A DNA stretch of 26,140 bases from JAQVEM01 sp964603595 (GTDB lineage: Bacteria; Actinomycetota; Humimicrobiia; Humimicrobiales; Humimicrobiaceae), in the NCBI GenBank assembly GCA_964603595.1, contig CAZRVN010000009.1, positions 1 to 26,140 of the forward strand, read 5' to 3'. The translations under genes were made by a program, and so were the position numbers. Numbering within the stretch: position 1 is the first letter of the stretch; the number at the start of each line of letters is the position of its first letter. The notes beneath the pieces were generated by a model, which saw only the letters and a program-made list of their open reading frames with translations, made no database searches and had not been told where the DNA came from. Below are positions 1 through 6,320 of the stretch, one piece after another.

Positions 1-26
1 CTCGGCTTATAGACTAACTCCAACTA
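1..26. repeat. 26-bp imperfect direct repeat, copy 1
   Basis: This sequence begins CTCGGCTTAT and ends ACTCCAACTA. It recurs at 1539-1564 in the same orientation with 23 of 26 bases identical; the differences are at repeat positions 10, 11 and 13. Looser similarity (a CAATTC followed by a T-run) continues for about 30 bases after both copies. The copies bracket the pentapeptide gene and an integrase remnant, so they may be attachment-site duplications. The window edge hides whether copy 1 extends to the left. Confidence 0.6.
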
Positions 27-148
27 TTTTTTACAAATAAACAAAATCCTCAATTCGATTTTTTCTTGCTCTTTTAATAAACCAAGCTACCATTAATCTT
101 CGAATTATATAGGATAAATATATATTACTTAACCATATCGATAGCTTA

Positions 149-178
149 TTTACAAATTTATAGGATTTGACTTATAAT
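149..178 (+). promoter_or_regulatory. candidate sigma70-type promoter for the pentapeptide-repeat gene
   Basis: A TTTACA box at 149-154 (5 of 6 to TTGACA) is followed after 18 bases by a perfect TATAAT at 173-178, about 40 bases before the start codon at 219. In DNA this AT-rich, chance matches are common, so this is inference only. I see no clear Shine-Dalgarno site before 219. Confidence 0.35.
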
Positions 179-218
179 TATGTTTAATCAATTAATTTAT
201 TAGAATTAAGCCTACTAT

Positions 219-1325
219 ATGAATAATAGTTTAATTAAATTATTTAATTATCTTATTGCAATAATTATTTGTGTATCATTAGTATTTTCTCTTATTGCAT
301 GCTCTAGTTATCAAGCTGAAACAATAAGTAAAGAAATTTCAAGTTTAAAGAACAAAGACTTGGAAACAGAGCTGTTGCGCGAACAAGTTATAAGCGCTAA
401 GCTTGAGAATATAAAATCAAATAGTTTTTGGGGATTAAATTCATCCATAGCCACTTTTATTTCATCCATTATAGCGTTAGTTACTATTCTTTATACTATC
501 TGGCAATACCTCCTTCAAAGAAAGTCAGAGTCTTTGATAAGAGTAGAAGAAAATTTTCAATCTGTTATAAGTGATTTAGGATCTGAAAAAGATTTAACCA
601 GGTCTAATTCGATAGTTTCAATTGTTAATTTTATGAAACCAAAATATCATGAGTTTCATGAACAAATTTATAATATTTTATTAGCGAATTTGTATCATAA
701 GAATAAACCTCCAATTGATAGGTTGCTTGTAAAAAGTTTTGAAAAAATACTTAAAATTTGTATTTTTTCAAAGAGAAAATATGATATAAGCTTTGATTTT
801 TCAAAAACTAAAATGGACAATATTAATTTAGCAGGATTAAATCTTTCAAAAGCAAGTTTATATAATACAAGTCTAAAAAATGCAAATTTGCGTGGGATAG
901 ATCTATATAAGGTAGAGGGTTACAGAGTAGATTTTAGTGGAGCAAAGTTCTGTAAACAAGGTAATAAAAAATCAATATTGAAATATGGCAGATTTCAAGA
1001 GTCAAAGTGCACGGAAACAAACTTTATGGAGGCAAATCTTATTGGAATTAAACTTAAACATAGTGATCTGAAAAAAGCAAAATTTCAAAGATCTGAATTA
1101 CAATCAGCACATTTTGAGTATTCAAAGTTAAATGGAGCGAGGTTTGAACAGGCAGATCTAAATAATACATATTTTACTAATGCTTATTTGGATGATGCTG
1201 CTTTTAATAGTATTATTAATGCTAAGAGTTGGAGAAAGGCGATATTTTCACCTAAAGATAGGGAACGTCTAGACCATTTAGCTGAAACTAAAAAGTGCTC
1301 CAAGAGTAAGCATGACTCGCTCTGA
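219..1325 (+). CDS. pentapeptide-repeat protein with lipoprotein-like N-terminus and a second membrane helix
   Basis: 368 residues. Residues 7-27 are a hydrophobic signal ending in a lipobox-like L-I-A-C, with Cys28 as the possible lipidation site. A second hydrophobic helix spans about 73-98, followed by a basic RKSES stretch that suggests the rest is cytoplasmic. Residues 50-66 look alpha-helical and charged. From about 190 to 330 there are pentapeptide repeats of the A(N/D)Lxx type, for example INLAG LNLSK ASLYN TSLKN ANLRG, then a second block around 268-330. These fold as a right-handed quadrilateral beta-helix in known members. The function is unknown. A membrane anchor plus pentapeptide beta-helix is common in uncharacterised bacterial proteins. 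It lies between two direct repeats beside a recombinase remnant, so it is probably cargo of a mobile unit. If Cys28 is lipidated, the second helix would need to cross the membrane again, so the first segment may instead be a plain anchor. Confidence 0.75.
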   Translation: MNNSLIKLFNYLIAIIICVSLVFSLIACSSYQAETISKEISSLKNKDLETELLREQVISAKLENIKSNSFWGLNSSIATFISSIIALVTILYTIWQYLLQRKSESLIRVEENFQSVISDLGSEKDLTRSNSIVSIVNFMKPKYHEFHEQIYNILLANLYHKNKPPIDRLLVKSFEKILKICIFSKRKYDISFDFSKTKMDNINLAGLNLSKASLYNTSLKNANLRGIDLYKVEGYRVDFSGAKFCKQGNKKSILKYGRFQESKCTETNFMEANLIGIKLKHSDLKKAKFQRSELQSAHFEYSKLNGARFEQADLNNTYFTNAYLDDAAFNSIINAKSWRKAIFSPKDRERLDHLAETKKCSKSKHDSL

Positions 1326-1331
1326 GCCATG

Positions 1332-1349
1332 GAAGTGATTCGTCACTTC
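1332..1349. terminator. hairpin just after the pentapeptide gene
   Basis: A perfect 7-bp stem (GAAGTGA/TCACTTC) encloses a TTCG tetraloop, beginning seven bases after the stop codon. No T-run follows, so it is either a weak terminator or a 3'-end stabilising hairpin. Confidence 0.35.
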
Positions 1350-1379
1350 GAACCTTCCCTTGAAGCAATATTAATTCTA

Positions 1380-1487
1380 TCAAATATTAGTAGTTTGTAA
1401 AGATTCATCCAGACTTGCATGGCCTATTAACTTTTGAACCTTAAGGAGATTAATCCTGGCTTCGATTAAATGGGTGGATATTGTTTT
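1380..1487 (-). pseudogene. C-terminal remnant of a tyrosine recombinase (XerC/D or phage integrase type)
   Basis: The minus strand from 1487 down to a TGA at 1380-1382 has 35 sense codons with no start codon. They read ...STHLIEARINLL, then KVQKLIGHASLDES. This matches the conserved tyrosine-recombinase segment of the form ATHLLEAGxxLxxVQxLLGHxSxxTT, which includes the third catalytic His of the GH motif. The family's catalytic Tyr should follow about nine residues after the His. Here the frame instead ends in SLQTTNI and a stop, so the nucleophile is lost. The frame is closed by a stop at its 5' side, and the earlier catalytic Arg box is not recognisable. It is a dead fragment, 52 bases from the right-hand direct repeat, and marks past site-specific integration. 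The assignment rests on about 25 well-matched residues. Confidence 0.7.
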
Positions 1488-1538
1488 TTAATCTTCTTAC
1501 AACACAAACTAAGAAATTATTTCCTATTGGAGACCGTT

Positions 1539-1564
1539 CTCGGCTTACGGGCTAACTCCAACTA
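1539..1564. repeat. 26-bp imperfect direct repeat, copy 2
   Basis: Second copy of the repeat at 1-26, differing at three positions (TAGA to CGGG around its middle). It lies 65 bases beyond the hicB-like stop codon and directly beside the integrase remnant, as an att site often does. Confidence 0.6.
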
Positions 1565-1629
1565 ATTCACCAATTCATTTTTTCTATTTAGTACAAGAAT
1601 TAGTTTAAGGAAAATTCTATTTGGGCAGT

Positions 1630-1863
1630 TTAGATATTTGTATCAACTGATAGAGTATATTCTAACATATTTTCTTCAGTAGGTATCTCTTCACCGTGAG
1701 CTTTTAAACTTTCTATATATAGTTCAGTAGCTTCTTTAGCTTTTTCTATTGCTTCATCAAGTGTATCGCCATATGTAATACAGCCGGGCAGAGAAGTCAC
1801 AAAAACTGTAAATCCTCCTTCGGGTTCTTTTTTTAAAAGTATCTTAAAATTTAATATTTTCAT
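1630..1863 (-). CDS. HicB-like antitoxin-family protein, apparently without HicA
   Basis: 77 residues, covering the compact HicB partial-RNase-H-like fold. Features are a beta strand (residues 1-12), the EPEGGFTVFVTSLPGCITYGDT core (13-34), where SLPGC is the family hallmark, then a helix DEAIEKAKEATELYIESLKAHGEEIP (35-61). In classical type II toxin-antitoxin pairs HicB has an extra C-terminal DNA-binding domain and sits beside the small dsRNA-binding toxin HicA. This protein is the short form (HicB_lk type), and no HicA frame is visible within 300 bases on either side. It may be an orphan antitoxin, the remains of a pair, or one of the many solitary HicB-like proteins. The location, between recombinase and ParA remnants, fits mobile-element cargo. 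Confidence 0.8.
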   Translation of the reverse strand: MKILNFKILLKKEPEGGFTVFVTSLPGCITYGDTLDEAIEKAKEATELYIESLKAHGEEIPTEENMLEYTLSVDTNI

Positions 1864-1946
1864 ATCCGAGATTATTTAAATGTTTTTTTGTAATCATATT
1901 ATTCAATTGTTTTTATGAAAAGTAAAATGTAAAGTTTTTGAGGTAA

Positions 1947-2180
1947 ATACTATTCTTTAAAGATTTATATTTTGGACTTAAAAGAAAAAGGTTAAGGCAG
2001 GGGTATGGAGAATTATATAATGTAAAGATTGAGGATAGGGATATTGAACCTGATGATATTGAAAATTATTTGGAGTTTAAAGAGGAAGAGCCTGAAGTTG
2101 TAAATTATAAATATATTGAAGATGTGCCTAAGAAGTATGGGGATTATAGGGTTGCAGGATATTTGGCTGCTATAAAATAG
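1947..2180 (+). pseudogene. headless reading frame of unknown identity
   Basis: An open frame of 77 codons runs from just after a stop at 1944-1946 to a TAG at 2178-2180, with no ATG, GTG or TTG in frame near its beginning. It encodes an acidic, lysine-rich segment with a clear protein-like composition: ...LYNVKIEDRDIEPDDIE, a run of Glu, then VPKKYGDYRVAGYLAAIK at the end. I do not recognise the family. The lack of a start and the neighbouring remnants suggest the 3' end of a decayed gene. Confidence 0.35.
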
Positions 2181-2279
2181 GACTGGATACGGTCTTTTTC
2201 TTAGTTAATTATGCCTCCATGTATTTTTTGTTCAAATTGTCATGTTTTTTATAGTAATTTTTAAATCCGATAACCTGGC

Positions 2280-2489
2280 TTACGTTGACTTTTTACTTTT
2301 AATAGGTTGGTGATCCTGAAGCAAGTCCTTGTGAATAGCAGTCTCCACCTGAACAATAACCCCATCTGAAGCTGTCAGTTCATTAATTGTTAAGATTCCA
2401 AGGCTGGGCGGATAGTCAATTAAAATATAGTTGTAAATATTTTTAAGAGGGTCCAGTATATATGTATAAGAAATTACCTCTTTGTTTAT
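2280..2489 (-). pseudogene. ParA/Soj-family ATPase remnant
   Basis: The minus strand reads an internal piece of a ParA-type partition ATPase: YILDPLKNIYNYILIDYPPS, then LGILTINELTASDGVIVQVET, followed by an unrelated tail and a TAA at 2280-2282. The segment YxYIxIDxPPSLGxLTxNxLxAxDxVIxPVxxE is the Walker B/A' region of ParA, Soj and MinD-like ATPases. There the Asp of IDYPPS coordinates magnesium and P-P-S-L-G is typical. The N-terminal deviant Walker A (KGGxGKT) half and the C-terminal half are missing; a stop closes the frame upstream. It is a dead fragment of a plasmid or integrative element partition gene. Confidence 0.75.
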
Positions 2490-2515
2490 TTATAATTTAA
2501 TTTCATTATATCGTG

Positions 2516-2974
2516 CTAAGCTTTTTCTTTTGGATTTAGCCCATATTGATTTTCACCTGGAGTGCCGTCGGAACACATTAGCAATAATAACCATATAGGA
2601 CCAGCAATAGGAATTAGGGAAATAAATAAGTACCACCAGCCTTTTCCAACATCATGTAATCTTCTTACTACAACACCCAAACCTGGTAAAAGAACTGCAA
2701 GAACATATATAATATAGATAGGTCCTCCGTATGAGTGCCTGTAAAAAAATCCAAAAAAATTAGATATATTAACTTGCCACTGAATGGGGTTAGTCTCTAA
2801 AACAATACCCAGATACATAGCTTCGGTAAGAAAACAAGCTCTCAAAACAGTGTCGAGAATCCTTGCTACAATTGCGAAAATCATATTGAATAAATAAAAC
2901 ATCCAATATTCTTTTCGTCTTGCTCGACCGCTAAATACAGCATACTTCTTTAATACCGATAAATACCATTTCAT
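2516..2974 (-). CDS. DUF805 family inner-membrane protein
   Basis: 152 residues. The N-terminus (YLSVLKKYAVFSGRARRKEYW, residues 4-24) is the classic DUF805 opening, with the F-x-GRA-RRxEYW motif. It is followed by a membrane helix at about 25-45, a hydrophilic insert at 55-80, a second helix at 84-102, the signature VRRLHDVGKGWW (103-114), a third helix at 115-134 and the conserved C-terminal DGTPGENQYGLNP. The role of DUF805 proteins such as E. coli YhaH is not established. A good Shine-Dalgarno (GAAGGAAG) precedes the ATG. The central insert is longer than in the compact family members. The gene is not obviously tied to its neighbours. Confidence 0.9.
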   Translation of the reverse strand: MKWYLSVLKKYAVFSGRARRKEYWMFYLFNMIFAIVARILDTVLRACFLTEAMYLGIVLETNPIQWQVNISNFFGFFYRHSYGGPIYIIYVLAVLLPGLGVVVRRLHDVGKGWWYLFISLIPIAGPIWLLLLMCSDGTPGENQYGLNPKEKA

Positions 2975-3019
2975 AATTTACTTCCTTCATAATAGTTAGT
3001 TATAAAATATATATAAAAA

Positions 3020-3043
3020 AACCGACTGATTATTTAGTCGGTT
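3020..3043 (-). terminator. rho-independent terminator on the minus strand
   Basis: AACCGACT and AGTCGGTT form an 8-bp perfect stem around an 8-base loop. Read on the minus strand the stem runs straight into a T-tract (GGTTTTTTTT). It would stop transcripts coming leftward from the methyltransferase side, just ahead of the DUF805 gene. A short minus-strand frame of about 20 codons (YYLKWTLDVCKDLANS...) ends inside this hairpin and could be the tail of a lost gene. Confidence 0.65.
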
Positions 3044-3462
3044 ACGCTATTAGCTAAGTCTTTACATACATCAAGTGTCCACTTAAGATAATAAAAGCTT
3101 CAAAGCTTCTAAATTTAATTTTTTATAGTTCTATAATAAATATTTAAAGTATATCTAATCACTTTGAAGGTGAGATGTAAAGCTTTACATCTCACCTTGG
3201 GGCAGCCAGCGGACTGTACATGCCAGTTGGTATTTACAAAATATTAGATAAGTTCAAGTACAATTTTATTCTTATAGGTAATATAATCTATAGGCTTAAC
3301 CTATGAAGTGTAAGATTTTTCCTGTAAGTTTTTGATTCTTTAAAAATCCTGGATATTATATTTTGCAGTGAACATTTTGTTGTTCTTTTATAAAAAAACA
3401 GATTAATAGATATTAAAAATATCTATATTAGCTGTATCATATTGTTGACTGTATTTTGCATC
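3044..3462. other. gene-poor stretch between DUF805 and the methyltransferase
   Basis: About 420 AT-rich bases without a credible complete gene on either strand. It contains the 32-bp palindrome at 3167-3198 and a short minus-strand frame ending at the terminator. The rest looks like decayed intergenic DNA. Confidence 0.5.
3167..3198. repeat. perfect 32-bp palindrome
   Basis: The sequence AAGGTGAGATGTAAAG is followed immediately by its exact reverse complement, with no spacer, centred on AAGCTT. No T-run follows on either side, so it is not a standard terminator. A perfect 16-bp arm is far beyond what chance gives. It could be a protein-binding site, the fold-back end of a lost mobile element, or a recombination product. 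Confidence 0.7.
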
Positions 3463-3954
3463 TTATTTCCTCTTTCTGCGGCGCAATAGCCGTATTACTC
3501 CGGCAAATATATTTATTGACGGAACAGACTTTATGTAATCATCATAGTCACTGCCAAACTTTGCAATCATGTCTTTATATTCATCCCTGCAAATAAGATA
3601 CATAAACATAATGCCGACAGCAGCAAGAATTATTACCAGCCAGTGCTGGCTAAAAAAGATAACAGCAAAATACATCAGCAGCCAGCCCAGGTAGAGTGGA
3701 TGCCTGACTACTGCATAAATTCCGCTGTCAACAATGTTCTTGGTATGAATAAAACTTTTATCAGCTGCCACCCTGCCTTTTCTGCGGAGAACAAACATGG
3801 GTAAGAATATAAAAATCAGGCCAGCTATAAGGATAGCCCATCCAGCATAAACGAGCCACTTGAAAAAAGGGTTATGAAGCAGGAAGAAATAGAGCAGCCA
3901 GGTTAGTACCAGCATAACTCCGGCAGCAGTAAAGTAAAGTGAAGCTTTCTTCAT
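3463..3954 (-). CDS. isoprenylcysteine carboxyl methyltransferase / phospholipid methyltransferase family protein
   Basis: 163 residues with membrane helices at about 5-26, 33-55, 88-103 and 105-122. The C-terminal half carries the family's SAM-binding signature: DSGIYAVVRHPLYLGWLLMY (residues 76-95), whose RHPxYLG core is diagnostic, and the later DEYKDMIAKFGSDYDDYIKS (124-143), equivalent to the E-E...L...FGxxYxxY motif. Members are integral-membrane SAM-dependent methyltransferases. In bacteria the substrate is usually unknown and is seldom isoprenylcysteine. A basic RRRKRK tail ends the protein. No neighbour indicates the substrate. The gene is followed on its own strand by the terminator at 3020-3043. 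Confidence 0.85.
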   Translation of the reverse strand: MKKASLYFTAAGVMLVLTWLLYFFLLHNPFFKWLVYAGWAILIAGLIFIFLPMFVLRRKGRVAADKSFIHTKNIVDSGIYAVVRHPLYLGWLLMYFAVIFFSQHWLVIILAAVGIMFMYLICRDEYKDMIAKFGSDYDDYIKSVPSINIFAGVIRLLRRRKRK

Positions 3955-4079
3955 ATTCAGAAACCCTTCCTGTTAATTAATACAGTATTATAATAAAAGA
4001 AAAATCTACTGGCAAATTTATAGGTTCAGGGAAGATAAATTATATAATAATTATGCAATATTAGTATTATAAATTTTTA

Positions 4080-5516
4080 TTATGGAATTTTCTTATAGTA
4101 GTTAAGAAAATTGCTGGCCCAATGGAAAATATCGTTTTCTCTTACAATATTTCTTAAGTTAGAAATCATCTTCTTTTTTGTATTCCAGTGGATGTTAAGC
4201 GCTATATTAATACTGTCTGCTACCTCCTCTATATCATAGGGGTTTACCAATACGGCATATTTGCCCATCTCCTCGGCAGCTCCTGCAAATTTACTCAGGA
4301 TTAATACACCGTTTTCTTCTGTCTTGCAGCTTACATATTCTTTTGCAATAAGGTTCATCCCATCTCTTAAGGGTGTTACCAGGCATATGTCAGCTGCCTT
4401 GTAAAAACTGGCCAGTTTCTGCTGGGTAACAGCTTTATAGATGTAATTTATTGGGCTCCAGAGCTCATCTGCAAACTTACCGTTGATTCTGCCCACAAGC
4501 TCATCTATTTCTTTCTTTAATGTAATATATTCTTTAATTTTGGTCCTACTGGGGACTGATATCTGGAGAAAAGTAACCTTTCTTCTGGAAGCCGGGTATT
4601 TTTCAAAAAACCTCTCGATAGAAAGTATTCTTTCCTTGATGCCTTTTGTATAGTCAAGTCTTTCGACACTCATTATTAATTTGGTATTGTTATCAATCTT
4701 TTTAATGTTTTTTAAGAATTTATCTGCTCTTTTTTCCTTTGCCAGTTTATTAAATTTTTTATAATCAATACTTATGGGGAAATTTTTAACTTTTACCATT
4801 TTCCCGTTATAAAAAACATTACTTTTTTTAAAGTTAATCCTAGCATTTAAGAGTTCCTTGCAGCAAACCAGGAAGTTTACCCTGTCTTCCTTTGTTTGAA
4901 ATCCCAGAAGGCTGGCTCCAAGCAGGCCATCCAGTATCTTATTGCTCCATGGGAGGACCCTGAATATTTCGTAGTTTGGAAATGGTATATGGAGAAAATA
5001 CAGTATTTTTAATTTCGGATTGGCCTGTTTTAACATCCCTGGCAGCAAAGTCAAATGATAATCATGTACCCATATAATATGGTCATCAGTTGATTTTTTA
5101 AGGATTTTATCGCAGAACTTTTTATTCACTGAGACGTAAGCTTTCCAGTAACTAGCATTAAAATGACTCTGGGAAATAAATCCATGGAATAGGGGCCAGA
5201 GTGACCTGTTAGAAAATCCATGATAATAGTTTCCGATTTCATTCTTGGTCAGATGTATGCATTCTACCGAATAAGCGAAATTACCGCATTCGTCTTTAAT
5301 GCAAAACTTTTTTATCTCAGAGGGCCTGCTGCCAGTCAGCCCGTCCCATCCTATCCACAGGCCGCCGTTTTTAGATAATATCGGGTCAAGAGCACTAACC
5401 AGGCCGCCAATTCCTTTTTTATATTTGACCTGGCCGCTGGAATCTAATGATACACTGCATGGGATTCTATTGGATGCTACTATAATTTTTTCTGAAATTT
5501 CTTTCATGAAAAACAT
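4080..5516 (-). CDS. otsA: alpha,alpha-trehalose-phosphate synthase (UDP-forming), GT20
   Basis: 478 residues, full length for OtsA (about 460-490). The enzyme transfers glucose from UDP-glucose to glucose 6-phosphate, giving trehalose 6-phosphate, in the cytoplasm. Motifs in order: ASNRIP (14-19), GIGGLVSALDP (35-45) for the donor-side glycine loop, WIGWDG (54-59), YYHGFSNRSLWPLFHG (97-112), WVHDYHL (149-155), FLHIPFP (174-180), LLGFQT (203-208), SVERLDYTKGI (283-293, the Arg and Lys that bind the nucleotide phosphates), PSRTKIKEY (322-330) and LRDGMNLIAKEYV (383-395). All expected binding residues are present. Two Met codons lie close together (residues 1 and 4) and no strong ribosome site decides between them. 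The phosphatase OtsB is not in the window, so dephosphorylation must be done elsewhere. The gene is divergent from the treT pair. Confidence 0.95.
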   Translation of the reverse strand: MFFMKEISEKIIVASNRIPCSVSLDSSGQVKYKKGIGGLVSALDPILSKNGGLWIGWDGLTGSRPSEIKKFCIKDECGNFAYSVECIHLTKNEIGNYYHGFSNRSLWPLFHGFISQSHFNASYWKAYVSVNKKFCDKILKKSTDDHIIWVHDYHLTLLPGMLKQANPKLKILYFLHIPFPNYEIFRVLPWSNKILDGLLGASLLGFQTKEDRVNFLVCCKELLNARINFKKSNVFYNGKMVKVKNFPISIDYKKFNKLAKEKRADKFLKNIKKIDNNTKLIMSVERLDYTKGIKERILSIERFFEKYPASRRKVTFLQISVPSRTKIKEYITLKKEIDELVGRINGKFADELWSPINYIYKAVTQQKLASFYKAADICLVTPLRDGMNLIAKEYVSCKTEENGVLILSKFAGAAEEMGKYAVLVNPYDIEEVADSINIALNIHWNTKKKMISNLRNIVRENDIFHWASNFLNYYKKIP

Positions 5517-5535
5517 TGCATTTTTAGGATATTTG

Positions 5536-5555
5536 TATTGTTATTATTATTATAA
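5536..5555. repeat. short TTA microsatellite
   Basis: A TTATTATTAT-type run lies in the divergent spacer just upstream of otsA. The rest of the spacer (5556-5667) is AT-rich and must hold the promoters for otsA and the treT pair, but I see no convincing -35/-10 combination. Confidence 0.5.
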
Positions 5556-5667
5556 ATGATAAAGCTCATATTACAAATTTGAAAAAAAACTTTTAAATAT
5601 TTTATTTTTTAAAATTATGAGTTAGAATAGGCAACCGAAATAGTAATTTTATAGTTCTTAATAGAAT

Positions 5668-6318
5668 ATGAAAAAATTTAAATTTTATGATTATACTATC
5701 CTTATAAGCCCGACTGGCAAGAAGGCAAGCAATCTAAAGGAGTTTCTAAATATTATAGAACAATCCCCGGATAAGGTTTTGTTTCACCATCTTTATCAAT
5801 CTCATATTAAGCATAATCGGAAAGTAGGAGAGTTTCCTAATGATTTTGCAAACTGGGTAGCTTATGAGCTGGGGGATACTGCCCTGGCAGAAAAATTGGC
5901 TAATTTTGATCCCTATGACTACAAAACTGTAGCAGAGGCAAAGGAATTATTGATGGGAATAATAGAGGAGCATATGTGGGATCTTACCACGGTTCCATGG
6001 GTCAGACGTGGTTCTGAATTTTATTTTTCAAGCTCTACTACTATGGTCATTCCACTGGGAATAGAAGTTTCAAAACTGCAGGAATTTGCCGATGCTTTAA
6101 ATGATATTCCAAACAGTTCGCTTTACTTACATTTTTATGAAGCAAGGAAGATAAAGAAAAAGAAAGAGCATGATGATTTTTCCCTTTGGATTGAAAAAAA
6201 TTTCGACAAGAAGGAACTGGTTAAAAAAATAAGAGAAATTGACTTCTATTTTTTTAATGTTGATGAAGTTAGAGAAAAATTAAAAAACATTTTAAATGAG
6301 GAGCTAAAAAGAACTTAA
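5668..6318 (+). CDS. DUF5752-like protein, partner gene of treT
   Basis: 216 residues, soluble, no signal peptide. I place it in the DUF5752 family from its opening KFYDYTILISPTGKKASNLKEF, then LFHHLYQSHIK (39-49), the FANWVAYELGD motif (60-70) and an acidic-basic helical C-terminus. The motif-rich N-terminal half is the conserved part; residues 100-216 are more variable. No catalytic motif is visible and the function is not established. The stop codon lies two bases before the ATG of treT, so the two are almost certainly co-transcribed and probably translationally coupled. That suggests a regulatory or structural role in trehalose or nucleotide-sugar metabolism, which is inference. There is no obvious Shine-Dalgarno site before the start. 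Confidence 0.7.
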   Translation: MKKFKFYDYTILISPTGKKASNLKEFLNIIEQSPDKVLFHHLYQSHIKHNRKVGEFPNDFANWVAYELGDTALAEKLANFDPYDYKTVAEAKELLMGIIEEHMWDLTTVPWVRRGSEFYFSSSTTMVIPLGIEVSKLQEFADALNDIPNSSLYLHFYEARKIKKKKEHDDFSLWIEKNFDKKELVKKIREIDFYFFNVDEVREKLKNILNEELKRT

Positions 6319-6320
6319 TT

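Larger units (their letters stand above)
1326..1629. other. intergenic accessory stretch
   Basis: This gap of about 300 bases holds the hairpin at 1332-1349, the recombinase remnant at 1380-1487 and the second direct repeat at 1539-1564. Nothing else was recognised. In particular there is no HicA-like frame next to the HicB gene on either side. Confidence 0.5.

Noticed and set aside
1321..1360. GGTTCGAA on the minus strand, resembling a tRNA T-arm
   Set aside because: The flanks do not form a 5-bp T-stem, no anticodon arm or acceptor stem is found, and the bases form a different simple hairpin.
1500..1600. Integron attC site at the 26-bp repeat
   Set aside because: The core-site consensus (RYYYAAC / GTTRRRY) does not fit at the repeat and no integron integrase is present.
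5299..5559. Open frame on the plus strand opposite the otsA start
   Set aside because: It is antisense to a clear otsA and ends in low-complexity Tyr codons from the TTA microsatellite.
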